Positions 27,740 to 37,151 of a stretch of 64,000 nucleotides of DNA are shown here, in pieces. A program made the position numbers and the translations under genes. Numbering within the stretch: position 1 is the stretch's first letter; each line of letters begins with the position of its first letter. The notes beneath the pieces were generated by a model, which saw only the letters and a list, made by a program, of their open reading frames with translations, was not told the origin of the DNA and searched no databases. The DNA comes from CAUYUA01 sp963575675 (GTDB taxonomy: Bacteria; Pseudomonadota; Alphaproteobacteria; Azospirillales; Azospirillaceae): contig CAUYUA010000228.1 in the NCBI GenBank assembly GCA_963575675.1, positions 27,994-91,993 on the forward strand, written 5' to 3'.

Positions 27740-28840
27740 TTACCGCAACTTCAGCGTGGACAGGCCGACCAGCGCCAAAATCGACGCAATGATCCAAAAC
27801 CGAATAACCACAGTGGGCTCGGCCCAACCTTTCTTCTCGAAGTGATGGTGCAACGGAGCCATACGGAAAACTCGTTTGCCGGTCAGCTTAAAAGAAGCAA
27901 CCTGCACAATGACTGAAACGGTTTCTAAAACGAATAGTCCGCCAATGATGACCAAAACCAATTCATGCTTGGTGATAACCGCAATGCTTCCCAGCGCGCC
28001 CCCAACCGACAAAGAGCCCGTATCGCCCATAAACACCATCGCCGGAGGCGCGTTGAACCAAAGAAAGCCCAGACTTGCTCCAACCAGCGCGCCGCAGAAC
28101 ACCGATAGCTCGCCGGCCCCGGGGACATGATGAATCTGCAAGTAGGTGGCGAAAATGACGTTGCCGACCAGATAAGAAATCAAACCGAAACATCCCGCAG
28201 CGATCATCACCGGCACGATCGCCAATCCATCCAGACCATCGGTGAGGTTGACTGCGTTCGAAGCTCCGACCATCACAAACACGACGAATGGCGCGAACAG
28301 GATTCCCAGAGGAATCAGCGCATCCTTAAACAACGGCACAGCCAATCCTGTGGGAAGTCCCGTCGGCTTCAAATCGGAGGTAATGAACATAATCAACAAA
28401 GCCGCCACGCCCGAGATCGACACTTGAGCGACTAATTTCAGCCTCCCGGATAGCCCCTTGGGATTGCGCTTGGTGAGCTTCAAATAATCATCGCCGAACC
28501 CGACAAGTCCGAACCCAACCGTCACCAACATCACGATCCAGGTATAGCCGTTGGTCAAGTCGACCCACAACAAAGTGCTGACGATCACCGCGATCAAGAT
28601 CATCAGTCCGCCCATCGTGGGCGTGCCTTTCTTCTTGAAATGACTCTCAGGACCATCAGTGCGAATTGGTTGGCCTTCGCCTTGCTTGCGCTTCAGCCAA
28701 CGGATCAGACGCGGGCCCAGTACGAAGCTGATCACCAAAGATGTGATCATCGCGCCGCCGGTGCGGAACGTAATGTACTTGAACAAATTGAAAATGCTGC
28801 TGACGTCTTCGGCAAGCGGAAAGAGCAGATTGTATAGCAT
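27740..28840 (-). CDS. mraY: Phospho-MurNAc-pentapeptide transferase MraY
   Basis: 366-residue inner-membrane enzyme making lipid I from UDP-MurNAc-pentapeptide and undecaprenyl phosphate, with about ten transmembrane helices. Motifs include SHFKKKGTPTMGGLMIL, GFGDDYLKLTKRNPKGLSGR (catalytic Asp pair), SNAVNLTDGLDGLAI, FNAPPAMVFMGDTGSLSVGGALG and MAPLHHHFEKKGWAE. GGAGGAG precedes the ATG. It begins 20 bp after murF. Confidence 0.97.
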   Translation of the reverse strand: MLYNLLFPLAEDVSSIFNLFKYITFRTGGAMITSLVISFVLGPRLIRWLKRKQGEGQPIRTDGPESHFKKKGTPTMGGLMILIAVIVSTLLWVDLTNGYTWIVMLVTVGFGLVGFGDDYLKLTKRNPKGLSGRLKLVAQVSISGVAALLIMFITSDLKPTGLPTGLAVPLFKDALIPLGILFAPFVVFVMVGASNAVNLTDGLDGLAIVPVMIAAGCFGLISYLVGNVIFATYLQIHHVPGAGELSVFCGALVGASLGFLWFNAPPAMVFMGDTGSLSVGGALGSIAVITKHELVLVIIGGLFVLETVSVIVQVASFKLTGKRVFRMAPLHHHFEKKGWAEPTVVIRFWIIASILALVGLSTLKLR

Positions 28841-28860
28841 GGATGTTAGGCTCCTCCGCG

Positions 28861-30450
28861 TTAAACGGCTGCGGCGGTCAAAGCCGCCGAAAGGCTGTTG
28901 GATAAATCGGTCGCAAATCCTGTGGCGGACGAGATTAAAGCCGAAGCCGCCGATGATGTTTTATGTGATTGCTCCACACGCCCACATTCGGCTTCGTAAC
29001 CTTGTTCGCTCTCTAAAGCGTTGAGCGCTTCAATCACAAGGTTCATACGACTGCCCGCCGAACCTTTAACCAACGCCACGTCGCCTTCCCGAATTTCAGC
29101 CGCCACTTTTGAAGCCAAAGACGCGCTGTCTTCAGCAAACAAGCCGCGTCGTTCCATCGGCAGAGCTTCGTGCAAGCGCCGCATGTGCCGACCGCAGCAA
29201 TGAATCACGTCGATGCTTGCGCTCAAGAGCGGCTCGACCAAAGCGGCGTGGAATTCATCCGAACGCTCGCCGAGTTCCCTCATGTCTCCCAAAATGGCGA
29301 CACGGCGTCCGCCGCCTTTCGGTTGGAACTGAGACAAAACTTCAAACGCCGCCCGCATTGACGCCGGGCTGGCGTTATAGCTTTCATCGATCAGCAATAC
29401 GCCGTCGCCGAAGGCGATGTGACGATGCGCCCCCCGTCCCTTGATCGGCGTCATGCGCTCCAAAGCTTGAGCTGCGACGGCGCAATCGCCGCCCAAAGCC
29501 CAAATCGCCAACAACACCGACAAACTGTTGATCGCCCAATGACGACCGGGAGCGCCGATCCGGTAGGTTAAGGACGCGCCTGCGATCGTCACCGTCGCCA
29601 AGCCGCCCGGCGCTCTTCCACCTGCTTCCGAGGACGCAAAAGACTCAACCGAGTGCGCGACGAGGCGCGCGTCGGAGTCCGGATGACAACCGAAACTGAG
29701 AATGCGACTCAGTCCCTGCGTTCGAGCCGCAGCCAGCAAACGACCAAACTGCGGATTGTCGCGATTTAGAATCGCCACGCCGTTCGGACTCATGCCTTGA
29801 AAGATTTCCGCCTTAGCGTCGGCTATTGCTTCTACGGAAGGAAAAAACTCCAGATGCGCAGCTTCAACATTGGTGATGATCGCCACGTCCGGCCGCACTT
29901 GTCGTGATAACGGCGCAATCTCTCCTGCGTGATTCATCCCCAGTTCGAACACGCCATAGGCGCAATCGGCAGGCATGCGCGCCAAACTCAATGGCGCTCC
30001 GAGGTGATTGTTCAGATTGCCGACGGTGGCGTGAACCCCTTTGCCGGTCGCGTTTAGACACAATCGAAGCGTTTCCTTGGCGCTGGTCTTGCCCACCGAG
30101 CCGGTCACCGCGATGACCTGCGCTCGCGAACGCAGACGGGCGGTGTGTCCCAAATCGCGCAACGCTGAGAAAGTGTCTTCAACCACCAACAACGGCAACC
30201 CAACCGGCGCGTTTTGCGGAACATAAGACACGCACGCCGCTGCGGCGCCGGCGTCGGCCGCTTGCCGCAAAAAAGCGTGGCCGTCAAAATGATCGCCGCG
30301 AATAGCCACAAACAAATCCCCCGGCGCCAAAGACCGGGTGTCGATCGAAACGCCGCCGGCGCGCCACAAAGCTGTGGTCCGACCGCGCGTCGCCGCCGCC
30401 GCATCCGCTGCGGTCCATAAGGCCGACCCTTTGGGTTCCATTTTCATCAT
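28861..30450 (-). CDS. murF: UDP-MurNAc-tripeptide--D-Ala-D-Ala ligase MurF
   Basis: 529-residue Mur ligase adding D-Ala-D-Ala. ATP loop VIAVTGSVGKTSAKETL, NLNNHLGAPLSLARMP, FELGMNHAGEI, AIITNVEAAHLEFF, LLIDESYNASPASMRAAFE, ILGDMRELGE and LVKGSAGSRMN are conserved. It is longer than the typical 450-470 residues because of a Ser/Ala-rich C-terminal extension after VIEALNALE (about 60 residues). It overlaps murE by 4 bp. Confidence 0.96.
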   Translation of the reverse strand: MMKMEPKGSALWTAADAAAATRGRTTALWRAGGVSIDTRSLAPGDLFVAIRGDHFDGHAFLRQAADAGAAAACVSYVPQNAPVGLPLLVVEDTFSALRDLGHTARLRSRAQVIAVTGSVGKTSAKETLRLCLNATGKGVHATVGNLNNHLGAPLSLARMPADCAYGVFELGMNHAGEIAPLSRQVRPDVAIITNVEAAHLEFFPSVEAIADAKAEIFQGMSPNGVAILNRDNPQFGRLLAAARTQGLSRILSFGCHPDSDARLVAHSVESFASSEAGGRAPGGLATVTIAGASLTYRIGAPGRHWAINSLSVLLAIWALGGDCAVAAQALERMTPIKGRGAHRHIAFGDGVLLIDESYNASPASMRAAFEVLSQFQPKGGGRRVAILGDMRELGERSDEFHAALVEPLLSASIDVIHCCGRHMRRLHEALPMERRGLFAEDSASLASKVAAEIREGDVALVKGSAGSRMNLVIEALNALESEQGYEAECGRVEQSHKTSSAASALISSATGFATDLSNSLSAALTAAAV

Positions 30451-32117
30451 TGGGTCTTTGTCCCCGCCCCGGTTTTTGGTTGCGTTTGTTTGTTGTGTCT
30501 GTCGTCGACGATCTCCGAGACCGCCGCATACGCGATCGCCGCATCATCAAACGGTCGCACTTCCATGCCGAATATCTGCCCTTGCTCATGGCCTTTCCCG
30601 GCGATGACCAGCAGATCTCCGGCTTTTAAATCGCGAACCGCCGCGTAAATCGCTTCTGCGCGATCGCCGATCTCCAAAGCTTCGGGACATCCATCCATAA
30701 TCGCCCGACGAATCTCCGCAGGCTCTTCAGAACGCGGATTGTCATCGGTTACAACCACACGATCCGCCAGGCGTCGCGCGATCTCCCCCATAATGGGCCG
30801 TTTGCTGCGATCTCTATCACCGCCACATCCGAACACCACGATCAACCGTCCCTCAGCGTGAGGCCGCAAAGCCGTCAGCACCGTAGACAAAGCATCAGGC
30901 GTATGTGCGTAATCAACGAAAACGGGCGCGCCCGAAGGGTGACGCGCAACCTCTTGCATACGTCCCGGAACCCCCCTCAGCTCAGACAAAAGCCCGGTTG
31001 CGTCATCGATTTCTCCGGCGTCGCCATAGCCGCTCGCCAGAACCAATCCCAGAGCGCACAGCGCGTTCCAAGCTTGGAACCGACCGACCAAGGGCAACGT
31101 CGCTTCAAGACGTCGTCCAAGAACATTCAAATTCAGACGCTGACCATGCGGCAGAGGCGTGACGCTCAAAACCCGTATAGCGTCGTTTCCACCACACCCT
31201 TTCGACACCGCGCCGCTCGGAGAAGAATAAACAGTTACATGATCTCCCGCCGCCGCGCGTTCTCCATAAGGAATGACTCGTATTCCACGACGCGCGCACA
31301 GCGCCGCCAAGGGGGGGTACTCTGGAGCGTCGGCGTTCAACACCGCTGCGCCGCTCGCTTCCAGCACCTGTTCGAATAGTCGCGCTTTCGCGGCAAAATA
31401 GGCGTCCATCGAGCCGTGGTAATCCAAGTGATCCAACGACAGATTGGTGAATCCAGCCGCCGTAATCCGCACGCCGTCCAAGCGATGTTGGTCCAATCCA
31501 TGGCTGGAAGCCTCCATCGCCAAACGCTGGATTCCGGCGTCCGCCAAAACCGCCAGTTCTTGATGCAGCGCCACGGGATCCGGCGTGGTCATCGAAAGTT
31601 TTTGACCGGCGCGCGCGGGCGGAGCCTCCAAAGGCGATGATGACGACATGCAAGGCGCCGTCAGTCCCAATGTCCCCAACGCCGCCGCGCGTCGTCCCAT
31701 GCCTTCCCAAATTTGCCGCGCAAATTGCACGGTGGAGGTTTTTCCATTGGTTCCGGTAACGGCGGCAATGACCGCAGGCTGTTTCATGCCGTGGAAATAC
31801 GCGGCAAATTGCGCAAACCGCCGTCGAGGCTGTTCGTCTTCGATCAAAATCACATCGCCGTGAACCGGAACATTCGCGGGCAAACGAGAGCCGGTCGGAG
31901 CGAGAATAACCGTTGCGCCATGAGCAATGGCTTGACCAATATAGGCTCGACCGTCAGACCTATGCCCAGGAAAAGCCGCGAATAACCCACCTGGTTGCAC
32001 GGCGCGCGAATCGGCGGTGAGGCCGGTGACAATCGGGCCGCGCGGCCACAATGCGCGAGGGGCGTTCAGAGACGGGTTAGCGTTTTCCGGTTCCGGGAAA
32101 GCGTTCTCAGCGGCCAT
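30447..32117 (-). CDS. murE: UDP-MurNAc-tripeptide synthetase MurE (meso-DAP type)
   Basis: 556-residue Mur ligase. VTGLTADSRAVQPGGLFAAF, ATP loop AVTGTNGKTSTVQF, MEASSHGLDQHRLDG, TNLSLDHLDYHGSMDAYF, FVDYAHTPDALSTVL and VFGCGGDRDRSKRPIMGEIA are present. The substrate motif DDNPRSEEP indicates meso-diaminopimelate rather than lysine. The start at 32117 overlaps the ftsI stop by 11 bp; an alternative start at 32243 would add 42 arginine/leucine-rich residues encoded opposite to the normal pattern and is rejected. It is somewhat longer than usual. Confidence 0.95.
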   Translation of the reverse strand: MAAENAFPEPENANPSLNAPRALWPRGPIVTGLTADSRAVQPGGLFAAFPGHRSDGRAYIGQAIAHGATVILAPTGSRLPANVPVHGDVILIEDEQPRRRFAQFAAYFHGMKQPAVIAAVTGTNGKTSTVQFARQIWEGMGRRAAALGTLGLTAPCMSSSSPLEAPPARAGQKLSMTTPDPVALHQELAVLADAGIQRLAMEASSHGLDQHRLDGVRITAAGFTNLSLDHLDYHGSMDAYFAAKARLFEQVLEASGAAVLNADAPEYPPLAALCARRGIRVIPYGERAAAGDHVTVYSSPSGAVSKGCGGNDAIRVLSVTPLPHGQRLNLNVLGRRLEATLPLVGRFQAWNALCALGLVLASGYGDAGEIDDATGLLSELRGVPGRMQEVARHPSGAPVFVDYAHTPDALSTVLTALRPHAEGRLIVVFGCGGDRDRSKRPIMGEIARRLADRVVVTDDNPRSEEPAEIRRAIMDGCPEALEIGDRAEAIYAAVRDLKAGDLLVIAGKGHEQGQIFGMEVRPFDDAAIAYAAVSEIVDDRHNKQTQPKTGAGTKTQ

Positions 32118-34368
32118 CGGGGCGAACCGTCGTGTGAGTGGGAGAAACCGGCGGTTGAGACGCCGAATCGGGTGACGCCAGGACAGGAGTCGTGAGAGCA
32201 GGAGGCGTGGTGGACGAAGCGTGCGGCGCAACACGCGCGGCAATGGGAGACACGCGCGTCGAAACCGGCGTCAGATGAGGCGCGGCATTGGAGGGCGCCG
32301 CAACAGGAAGAGGCGGCGCAACAGTTGTCGGCGCTGTTCCTGGAGCCACGGAAGAAACAGGGCTGCTGGGCATGCGATAGTCGATCTCCACCATTTGTCG
32401 GATGTCCGGACGACTTTCATCCACTGTCGGAACCCCAAGCAACGGACCGATCTGTTTGATCACGCGCCCAACCGCCGGCGCGGCAACCCAACCGCCGGTG
32501 GCGAAACCATAGGTTTTTGCGGTGGCTTTGGGTTCGTCGATCATAATCAGCACCAGATAATGCGGATCATGAATCGGAAACACTCCAAGAAACGACGACA
32601 ACCGCGCGTTTTGCGCATAATGACGTCCACGTTGTTTGTCGGCGGTTCCCGTCTTTCCTCCCACTAACAAGCCTGGAACATTAGCCGATTTTCCGGTTCC
32701 TTCCGTCACCACCAGTCGAAACATTTTGCGTAATAATTGTGAAGTTTGGAACGAAACCACTCGTTCTCCCCCCAATTCTTTGTGCTCTGCGGGAGAATAC
32801 TTGAGGATGGTGGATGGCCTCATAATTCCCCCATTAATTACCGCCGACGCCGCCGTTACGAGGTGAATTGGGCTGACCGAAATGCCGTGACCGAAAGAAA
32901 TGGTCATCAAGTTGACTTCACGCCAAGGATTGGGCGCTAACGGTCTCGCCAATTCCGGCAGTTCGATGGTGGAGCGTTTAAGAAACCCCATCTTGGCCAT
33001 GAAGGCTTTCTGCGCAGTGACCCCAATAATTTGAGCCATGCGCACAGACCCTAGGTTCGACGAGTGCAGAAAAATTTCCGCCACCGTCGCCATGCGGTTC
33101 AATGGATGGAGGTCCTTAATGGTGAAGCGTCCGATATGGATATTATGCATGGCGTCGAAGCTATCGGAAATCCGGATTTTTCCCGAATCCAAGCTCATCG
33201 CCGAATTGAAAATCTTAAAAGTCGATCCCATCTCATACACGCCGAGCGTGTTGCGATTGAATCGCGCTTCTGATTCTGAATCGCCGGGAGATTGAGGACT
33301 AAAATCAGGCAGAGAGACCATGGCCAACACTTCGCCGGTGTTGACGTCGGAGACCACCCCTGCGCCGCCAATCGCGTGAAATTCATCGATCGCCGCCAGA
33401 ATTTCTCGCCGCAAGATGTGCTGCACCCGCACGTCAAGCGCTGTTTGCAACGGCGTGCTTTGTGTCCGCAGCGTCTTGTCGAAAGACTGCTCCAGCCCCG
33501 CCAGGCCGTTGTTGTCAATGCCGCTATAGCCTACGACATGCGACGTCAGAGGCCCTTGAGGATAGAAACGACGCTCTTCTTTTTGGAACATCAATCCCGG
33601 CAATCCCAGACGATGAACCGCATAATGTTGACGAGGCGTAAGGTTGCGTTTGATCCAGACGAAGCGTTTGTTATCGTTTAACTTCTCGTAAACTTCGTCA
33701 TATTCCAGGTCTCCAAGAACGCTGACCAGCTTACGCGCAGCGTCTTTGGCGTCCAGCACCAGCTTGGGGTCGGCGTAGAGCGATTGCGTCGCCAAAGACG
33801 TCGCCAACTGAACGCCGTTGCGGTCAACAATATCCGCGCGACCATTGTTGGCGGACAAACCTCCAGCCGGACCACCGCTATGAATTGTGTCGCCGCCGCC
33901 GCGAATCACCGTCACCTCGACCAGGCGCAGGCAAATCACGAAAAAGCATAAAACAACACCCAACGCCACTAAAACCAAACGGTTGCGACCACGCTCGACG
34001 GCTTCGTTCAATCGCGCTATGTCGCCGTTCGACGGGTCGATGCCCGGACGATGCCATTGCAAAGCGTCCAATCCGAGAGATGATTTTTCTTGTAAAGGCT
34101 CTCTTTCGACTTTTTTGGTCGAAGTCGAAGTTGCGCTTGTTGCGCTTGTTGAGGTTGTTGCATCGGCAAAATCGGACTCGATCTCGGCCTCCGCCATAGA
34201 ATCGTTTTGAATCGCCTTCTCTTGGGCAATTCTTCCAGCAGTCTGAGGAAACGCAGGAATCGACAAGTCGGACTCAGGCACGGAAAAATCGGACAAAGTG
34301 AGGTTGGTCTTCGCGCCCGAAGCAATGTGAGGCGTGGAAAGACCGGATGTCGTTGGAAAATCGGTCAT
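32107..34368 (-). CDS. ftsI: Septal transpeptidase FtsI (PBP3) with long tails
   Basis: 753-residue class B penicillin-binding protein that crosslinks septal peptidoglycan. A cytoplasmic N-terminus of about 128 residues precedes one transmembrane helix (LVLVALGVVLCFFVICLRLV, 131-150). The pedestal has GRADIVDRNGVQLATSL; the transpeptidase has the catalytic S382TFK385, S436SN438 and K572TGT575 motifs. Residues 666-753 form a Pro/Ala/Val/Thr-rich tail. Typical FtsI is about 580-600 residues, so both ends are extended. It overlaps ftsL by 4 bp and murE by 11 bp. Confidence 0.95.
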   Translation of the reverse strand: MTDFPTTSGLSTPHIASGAKTNLTLSDFSVPESDLSIPAFPQTAGRIAQEKAIQNDSMAEAEIESDFADATTSTSATSATSTSTKKVEREPLQEKSSLGLDALQWHRPGIDPSNGDIARLNEAVERGRNRLVLVALGVVLCFFVICLRLVEVTVIRGGGDTIHSGGPAGGLSANNGRADIVDRNGVQLATSLATQSLYADPKLVLDAKDAARKLVSVLGDLEYDEVYEKLNDNKRFVWIKRNLTPRQHYAVHRLGLPGLMFQKEERRFYPQGPLTSHVVGYSGIDNNGLAGLEQSFDKTLRTQSTPLQTALDVRVQHILRREILAAIDEFHAIGGAGVVSDVNTGEVLAMVSLPDFSPQSPGDSESEARFNRNTLGVYEMGSTFKIFNSAMSLDSGKIRISDSFDAMHNIHIGRFTIKDLHPLNRMATVAEIFLHSSNLGSVRMAQIIGVTAQKAFMAKMGFLKRSTIELPELARPLAPNPWREVNLMTISFGHGISVSPIHLVTAASAVINGGIMRPSTILKYSPAEHKELGGERVVSFQTSQLLRKMFRLVVTEGTGKSANVPGLLVGGKTGTADKQRGRHYAQNARLSSFLGVFPIHDPHYLVLIMIDEPKATAKTYGFATGGWVAAPAVGRVIKQIGPLLGVPTVDESRPDIRQMVEIDYRMPSSPVSSVAPGTAPTTVAPPLPVAAPSNAAPHLTPVSTRVSPIAARVAPHASSTTPPALTTPVLASPDSASQPPVSPTHTTVRPDGR

Positions 34369-35423
34369 CGCGTCCCTCCCGCTTGTCGATTCACAAACAC
34401 TCCCATTTGATCCCCAGAAGTCGAGGGCGCAGCCGTTTGGTCGGGTAAACGACGATCATTCGTGCGCAGCAAATCAATCGGACGCGCTTCCATCGTCGGA
34501 CGCCCTCCCGTTGTCACTGAACGTGTGGCGGAAGAAGTCACATCGCCTCCCGATGACCGAGCAGTCTGCGACGCGCCGCCGGCTCGAACATTCACTGAGG
34601 TTGAAGATGACCGGACTCCACCGGATGACGCGGCGCCATGAGAATTCGGCGCGACGCCGTGAGAAGCAATATTCGATGCAGAATAATTATGTCCCGTGCG
34701 CGGCGCAGTAATAACAGGCCTCGGCGTTGCTGGACCATTGCCCGGAGGCACCACGGCCGGGTTTACCAGATTGGCCGCACGTGAAGCCGCCAAATTAAAC
34801 GGGCTGCCAACACCGACCACAACGGGGCGCGGCAAAGCGGGCGTTGAAACCGCAGCAACATTGCCGCGCCTGGATCCAGCGGCGCCTGCCGCCGTTGCAA
34901 CAGTAGTAGAAGACGCAGCGCCGGATTTCGTCGCCGCAGCCGATGACGCCACAACCGGAGCAGAAGGACATCCCGCCGTTGAGCCGGCTCCCCCCGCTGA
35001 TGCGCCGGAGGCCGCATTTGAACGCGCTCCAACCTGAGGCGTCGTGGTTTGAGAGCGGGATGGTTTCCCGTTCACACAACCTACTCCCGGCCCGCCCGGC
35101 GCAGGCTGCACATTACGCACCATCACGGGTCGCCCATTTTCATCCAACGGACGCATCGGAATGGCGTCGATCGCGGCAAATTGATAATTTCCGGTCAGAC
35201 GCAACGGCAAATGTTGACCAACCAATTGCTCCAGTCGAGTGGGTTCGTTCAAAAAGCTCCATTCCGCCTTCAAAACCTGAATTGCTTCGTGTTCGCTTGT
35301 GATCTTCCGTTTGAGAACCGCCAATTGCTCTTCCAGTCCCTGAACGCGATAACTGGTGTTGAACACCATGCCGCCGGCGATCGTAATTAGGCCGAGCCAG
35401 AATAAAATTGATTTACGCATCAC
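34365..35423 (-). CDS. ftsL: Cell division protein FtsL with a long low-complexity C-terminal tail
   Basis: 352 residues, several times longer than usual (about 90-140). The first 100 residues are a normal alphaproteobacterial FtsL: transmembrane helix ILFWLGLITIAGGMVFNTSY (6-25), a periplasmic coiled coil VQGLEEQLAVLKRKITSEHE and LKAEWSFLNEPTRLEQLVGQ, then HLPLRLTGNYQFAAIDAIPMR. From about residue 105 the protein is Ala/Ser/Thr/Val/Gly/Pro-rich with no predicted fold and three isolated cysteines at most. Position between rsmH and ftsI, with 4-bp overlaps on both sides, supports the identity. The tail would be periplasmic. Confidence 0.9.
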   Translation of the reverse strand: MMRKSILFWLGLITIAGGMVFNTSYRVQGLEEQLAVLKRKITSEHEAIQVLKAEWSFLNEPTRLEQLVGQHLPLRLTGNYQFAAIDAIPMRPLDENGRPVMVRNVQPAPGGPGVGCVNGKPSRSQTTTPQVGARSNAASGASAGGAGSTAGCPSAPVVASSAAATKSGAASSTTVATAAGAAGSRRGNVAAVSTPALPRPVVVGVGSPFNLAASRAANLVNPAVVPPGNGPATPRPVITAPRTGHNYSASNIASHGVAPNSHGAASSGGVRSSSTSVNVRAGGASQTARSSGGDVTSSATRSVTTGGRPTMEARPIDLLRTNDRRLPDQTAAPSTSGDQMGVFVNRQAGGTR

Positions 35424-36514
35424 TCGGTCTCCTCATTCGGCAATAAACCGTCTGCCGCCCATAAAACATTCGCCCCCACAACCGCCGCTGTTCGCACCGC
35501 CGCTGTTCGTTCGGCAACCCGCAACCGCGCCGAACGCGCTCGCGGATTGGCCGCCGTTTCGGCGGCGCTCGGGGTGATTGGTCTGCGATGAATCAGGCGC
35601 AACGTCGGTTCTTGACGCAAAGGGCGCAACGGCGCCGGACAATGACGAGACGGTTCTGCGACTTGCCCTGCCCGCTCGCGAAAAAATGTTTTCACGATGC
35701 GGTCTTCCAACGAGTGAAACGACACCACAGCCAAACGTCCCCCTGGTCGCAACAAACGCTCGGCCGCATCTAAAACACGCCGCAACTGCCCCAGTTCGTC
35801 ATTGACCAGAAGACGCAATCCCTGAAATGTGCGAGTGGCGGGATCGATTCCGTCTCGACTGCGCGGGACCGCCGATCGCACGATTTCCGACAATCGCCAT
35901 GTGCGCTCTATCGGCGCTTCGCGCCGCGCGGCGACGATCGCCCGCGCCACTCGCCGCGCATGCCGCTCTTCTCCCAAATAAAACAGGGCGTCGGCTAATT
36001 CTTCCTCCGACAACGAGTTGACCATATCGGCGGCGGTTGCTCCTTGAAGGTTCATGCGCATGTCGAGCGGCCCGTCAAATCGAAATGAAAATCCCCGCTC
36101 CGCTTGATCGAGTTGCGCCGACGACACTCCCAAATCGAGCGCAATTCCATCCACCACGCCGACTCCCCGCATCGCCAACGCTTCATCCATCACGTCGAAG
36201 GCGCTTTCAATAACTTCCAGACGTCCTGGAAACTGCGCCGCCAAGACCCGACCACGCGCCACGGCTTCGGGATCTCGATCGAACGCCCACACACGCCGCA
36301 CGCCCGCCTTCAGCAACGCCAAGCTGTAACCACCAGCGCCGAACGTGCCGTCCACACACACGCGATCTTCTTCAACCGGCGTTTCGAGCGTCCCCGTCAA
36401 AGCGTCCACAACCTCTTGCAACAGCACTGGAGCATGTACGCGATCGTGACTCATCTGATCCAAAGGATGCTCCGAAACCGAATGCTCTGAATTGAGAAAC
36501 TCTACGCCACTCAT
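35420..36514 (-). CDS. rsmH: 16S rRNA (cytosine-N4)-methyltransferase RsmH
   Basis: 364-residue SAM-dependent methyltransferase (formerly MraW) modifying C1402 of 16S rRNA. HAPVLLQEVVDAL, VDGTFGAGGYSLALL (SAM binding), FDRDPEAVARGR, DLGVSSAQLDQAERGFSF, DGPLDMRMN and VVSFHSLEDRIVKTFF are conserved. A slightly long N-terminus (about 20 residues before HAPVLL) is the only deviation. It overlaps mraZ and ftsL by 4 bp each. Confidence 0.97.
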   Translation of the reverse strand: MSGVEFLNSEHSVSEHPLDQMSHDRVHAPVLLQEVVDALTGTLETPVEEDRVCVDGTFGAGGYSLALLKAGVRRVWAFDRDPEAVARGRVLAAQFPGRLEVIESAFDVMDEALAMRGVGVVDGIALDLGVSSAQLDQAERGFSFRFDGPLDMRMNLQGATAADMVNSLSEEELADALFYLGEERHARRVARAIVAARREAPIERTWRLSEIVRSAVPRSRDGIDPATRTFQGLRLLVNDELGQLRRVLDAAERLLRPGGRLAVVSFHSLEDRIVKTFFRERAGQVAEPSRHCPAPLRPLRQEPTLRLIHRRPITPSAAETAANPRARSARLRVAERTAAVRTAAVVGANVLWAADGLLPNEETE

Positions 36515-37002
36515 TTTCCGCCTCCTTCAGAAGTGCGGAGAGCGGAAGCTTTAGATAAAATTTTACTTAAAGAAATGTCTTTGTTGCGAGCCTTCTCGCG
36601 AGACCGGCTCTCGTATTCGGCAAGAGCCTTAGGCTCCCAAATTTGGAACGTCTTACGACGACCGACAAACGCAGCTTCTTCTGAAACGCCGGCGAACTCA
36701 CACATCGACCGAGGTAGAATGACGCGCCCTTCATTATCCCACGGCAATTGCGCCGAGCCGCCAAAGATCGTCGCTTCGATGACGTCAAGTTCATCGCTCG
36801 GTAAATCCAAGGACTCGAGGCTCTCGCTTAACTGTTCCATGTGTTCCGCACTGCACGCTTCTAAAGCCGGATGTTGCAACGAAGGAAATACGACGACGCC
36901 TTGATAGGTCTGTGATTGAAGAACTTTTCGGAATTCTGCGGGAACCGAAACTCGGCCCTTTCTGTCAATTTTATTGACATATGTGGACAGGAAAATCGCC
37001 AC
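36511..37002 (-). CDS. mraZ: Transcriptional regulator MraZ
   Basis: 163-residue DNA-binding protein with two SpoVT-AbrB-like swapped-hairpin domains: FLSTYVNKIDRKGRVSVPAEFR near the N-terminus and QLPWDNEGRVILPRSMCEFAGV later, each carrying the DxxGR(V/I)xxP core. MraZ represses the dcw promoter in E. coli and activates it in some other bacteria. The start is GTG at 37002, with GAGG upstream; a nearby ATG at 37007 is out of frame. It is the first gene of the cluster, and repeat boxes of MraZ type lie about 150 bp upstream. Confidence 0.96.
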   Translation of the reverse strand: MAIFLSTYVNKIDRKGRVSVPAEFRKVLQSQTYQGVVVFPSLQHPALEACSAEHMEQLSESLESLDLPSDELDVIEATIFGGSAQLPWDNEGRVILPRSMCEFAGVSEEAAFVGRRKTFQIWEPKALAEYESRSREKARNKDISLSKILSKASALRTSEGGGK

Positions 37003-37151
37003 CGCATCCTCAAGCCCTCAAACGCGATTCGAACGGAACACAACAGACGACGTTCGCAATCTTTTAAGATCATTCCTTAGTCCGTCCTAAGCGCTCCATA
37101 CGCCTTCCCTAGCGATCCAGGCAACCACTGGGGAGAGGCGCCCATGCTGTT

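Noticed and set aside
32118..32243. Earlier in-frame start for murE
   Set aside because: Would extend 126 bp further into ftsI and add an Arg/Leu-rich leader read from the proline-rich ftsI tail; the start at 32117 fits family length.
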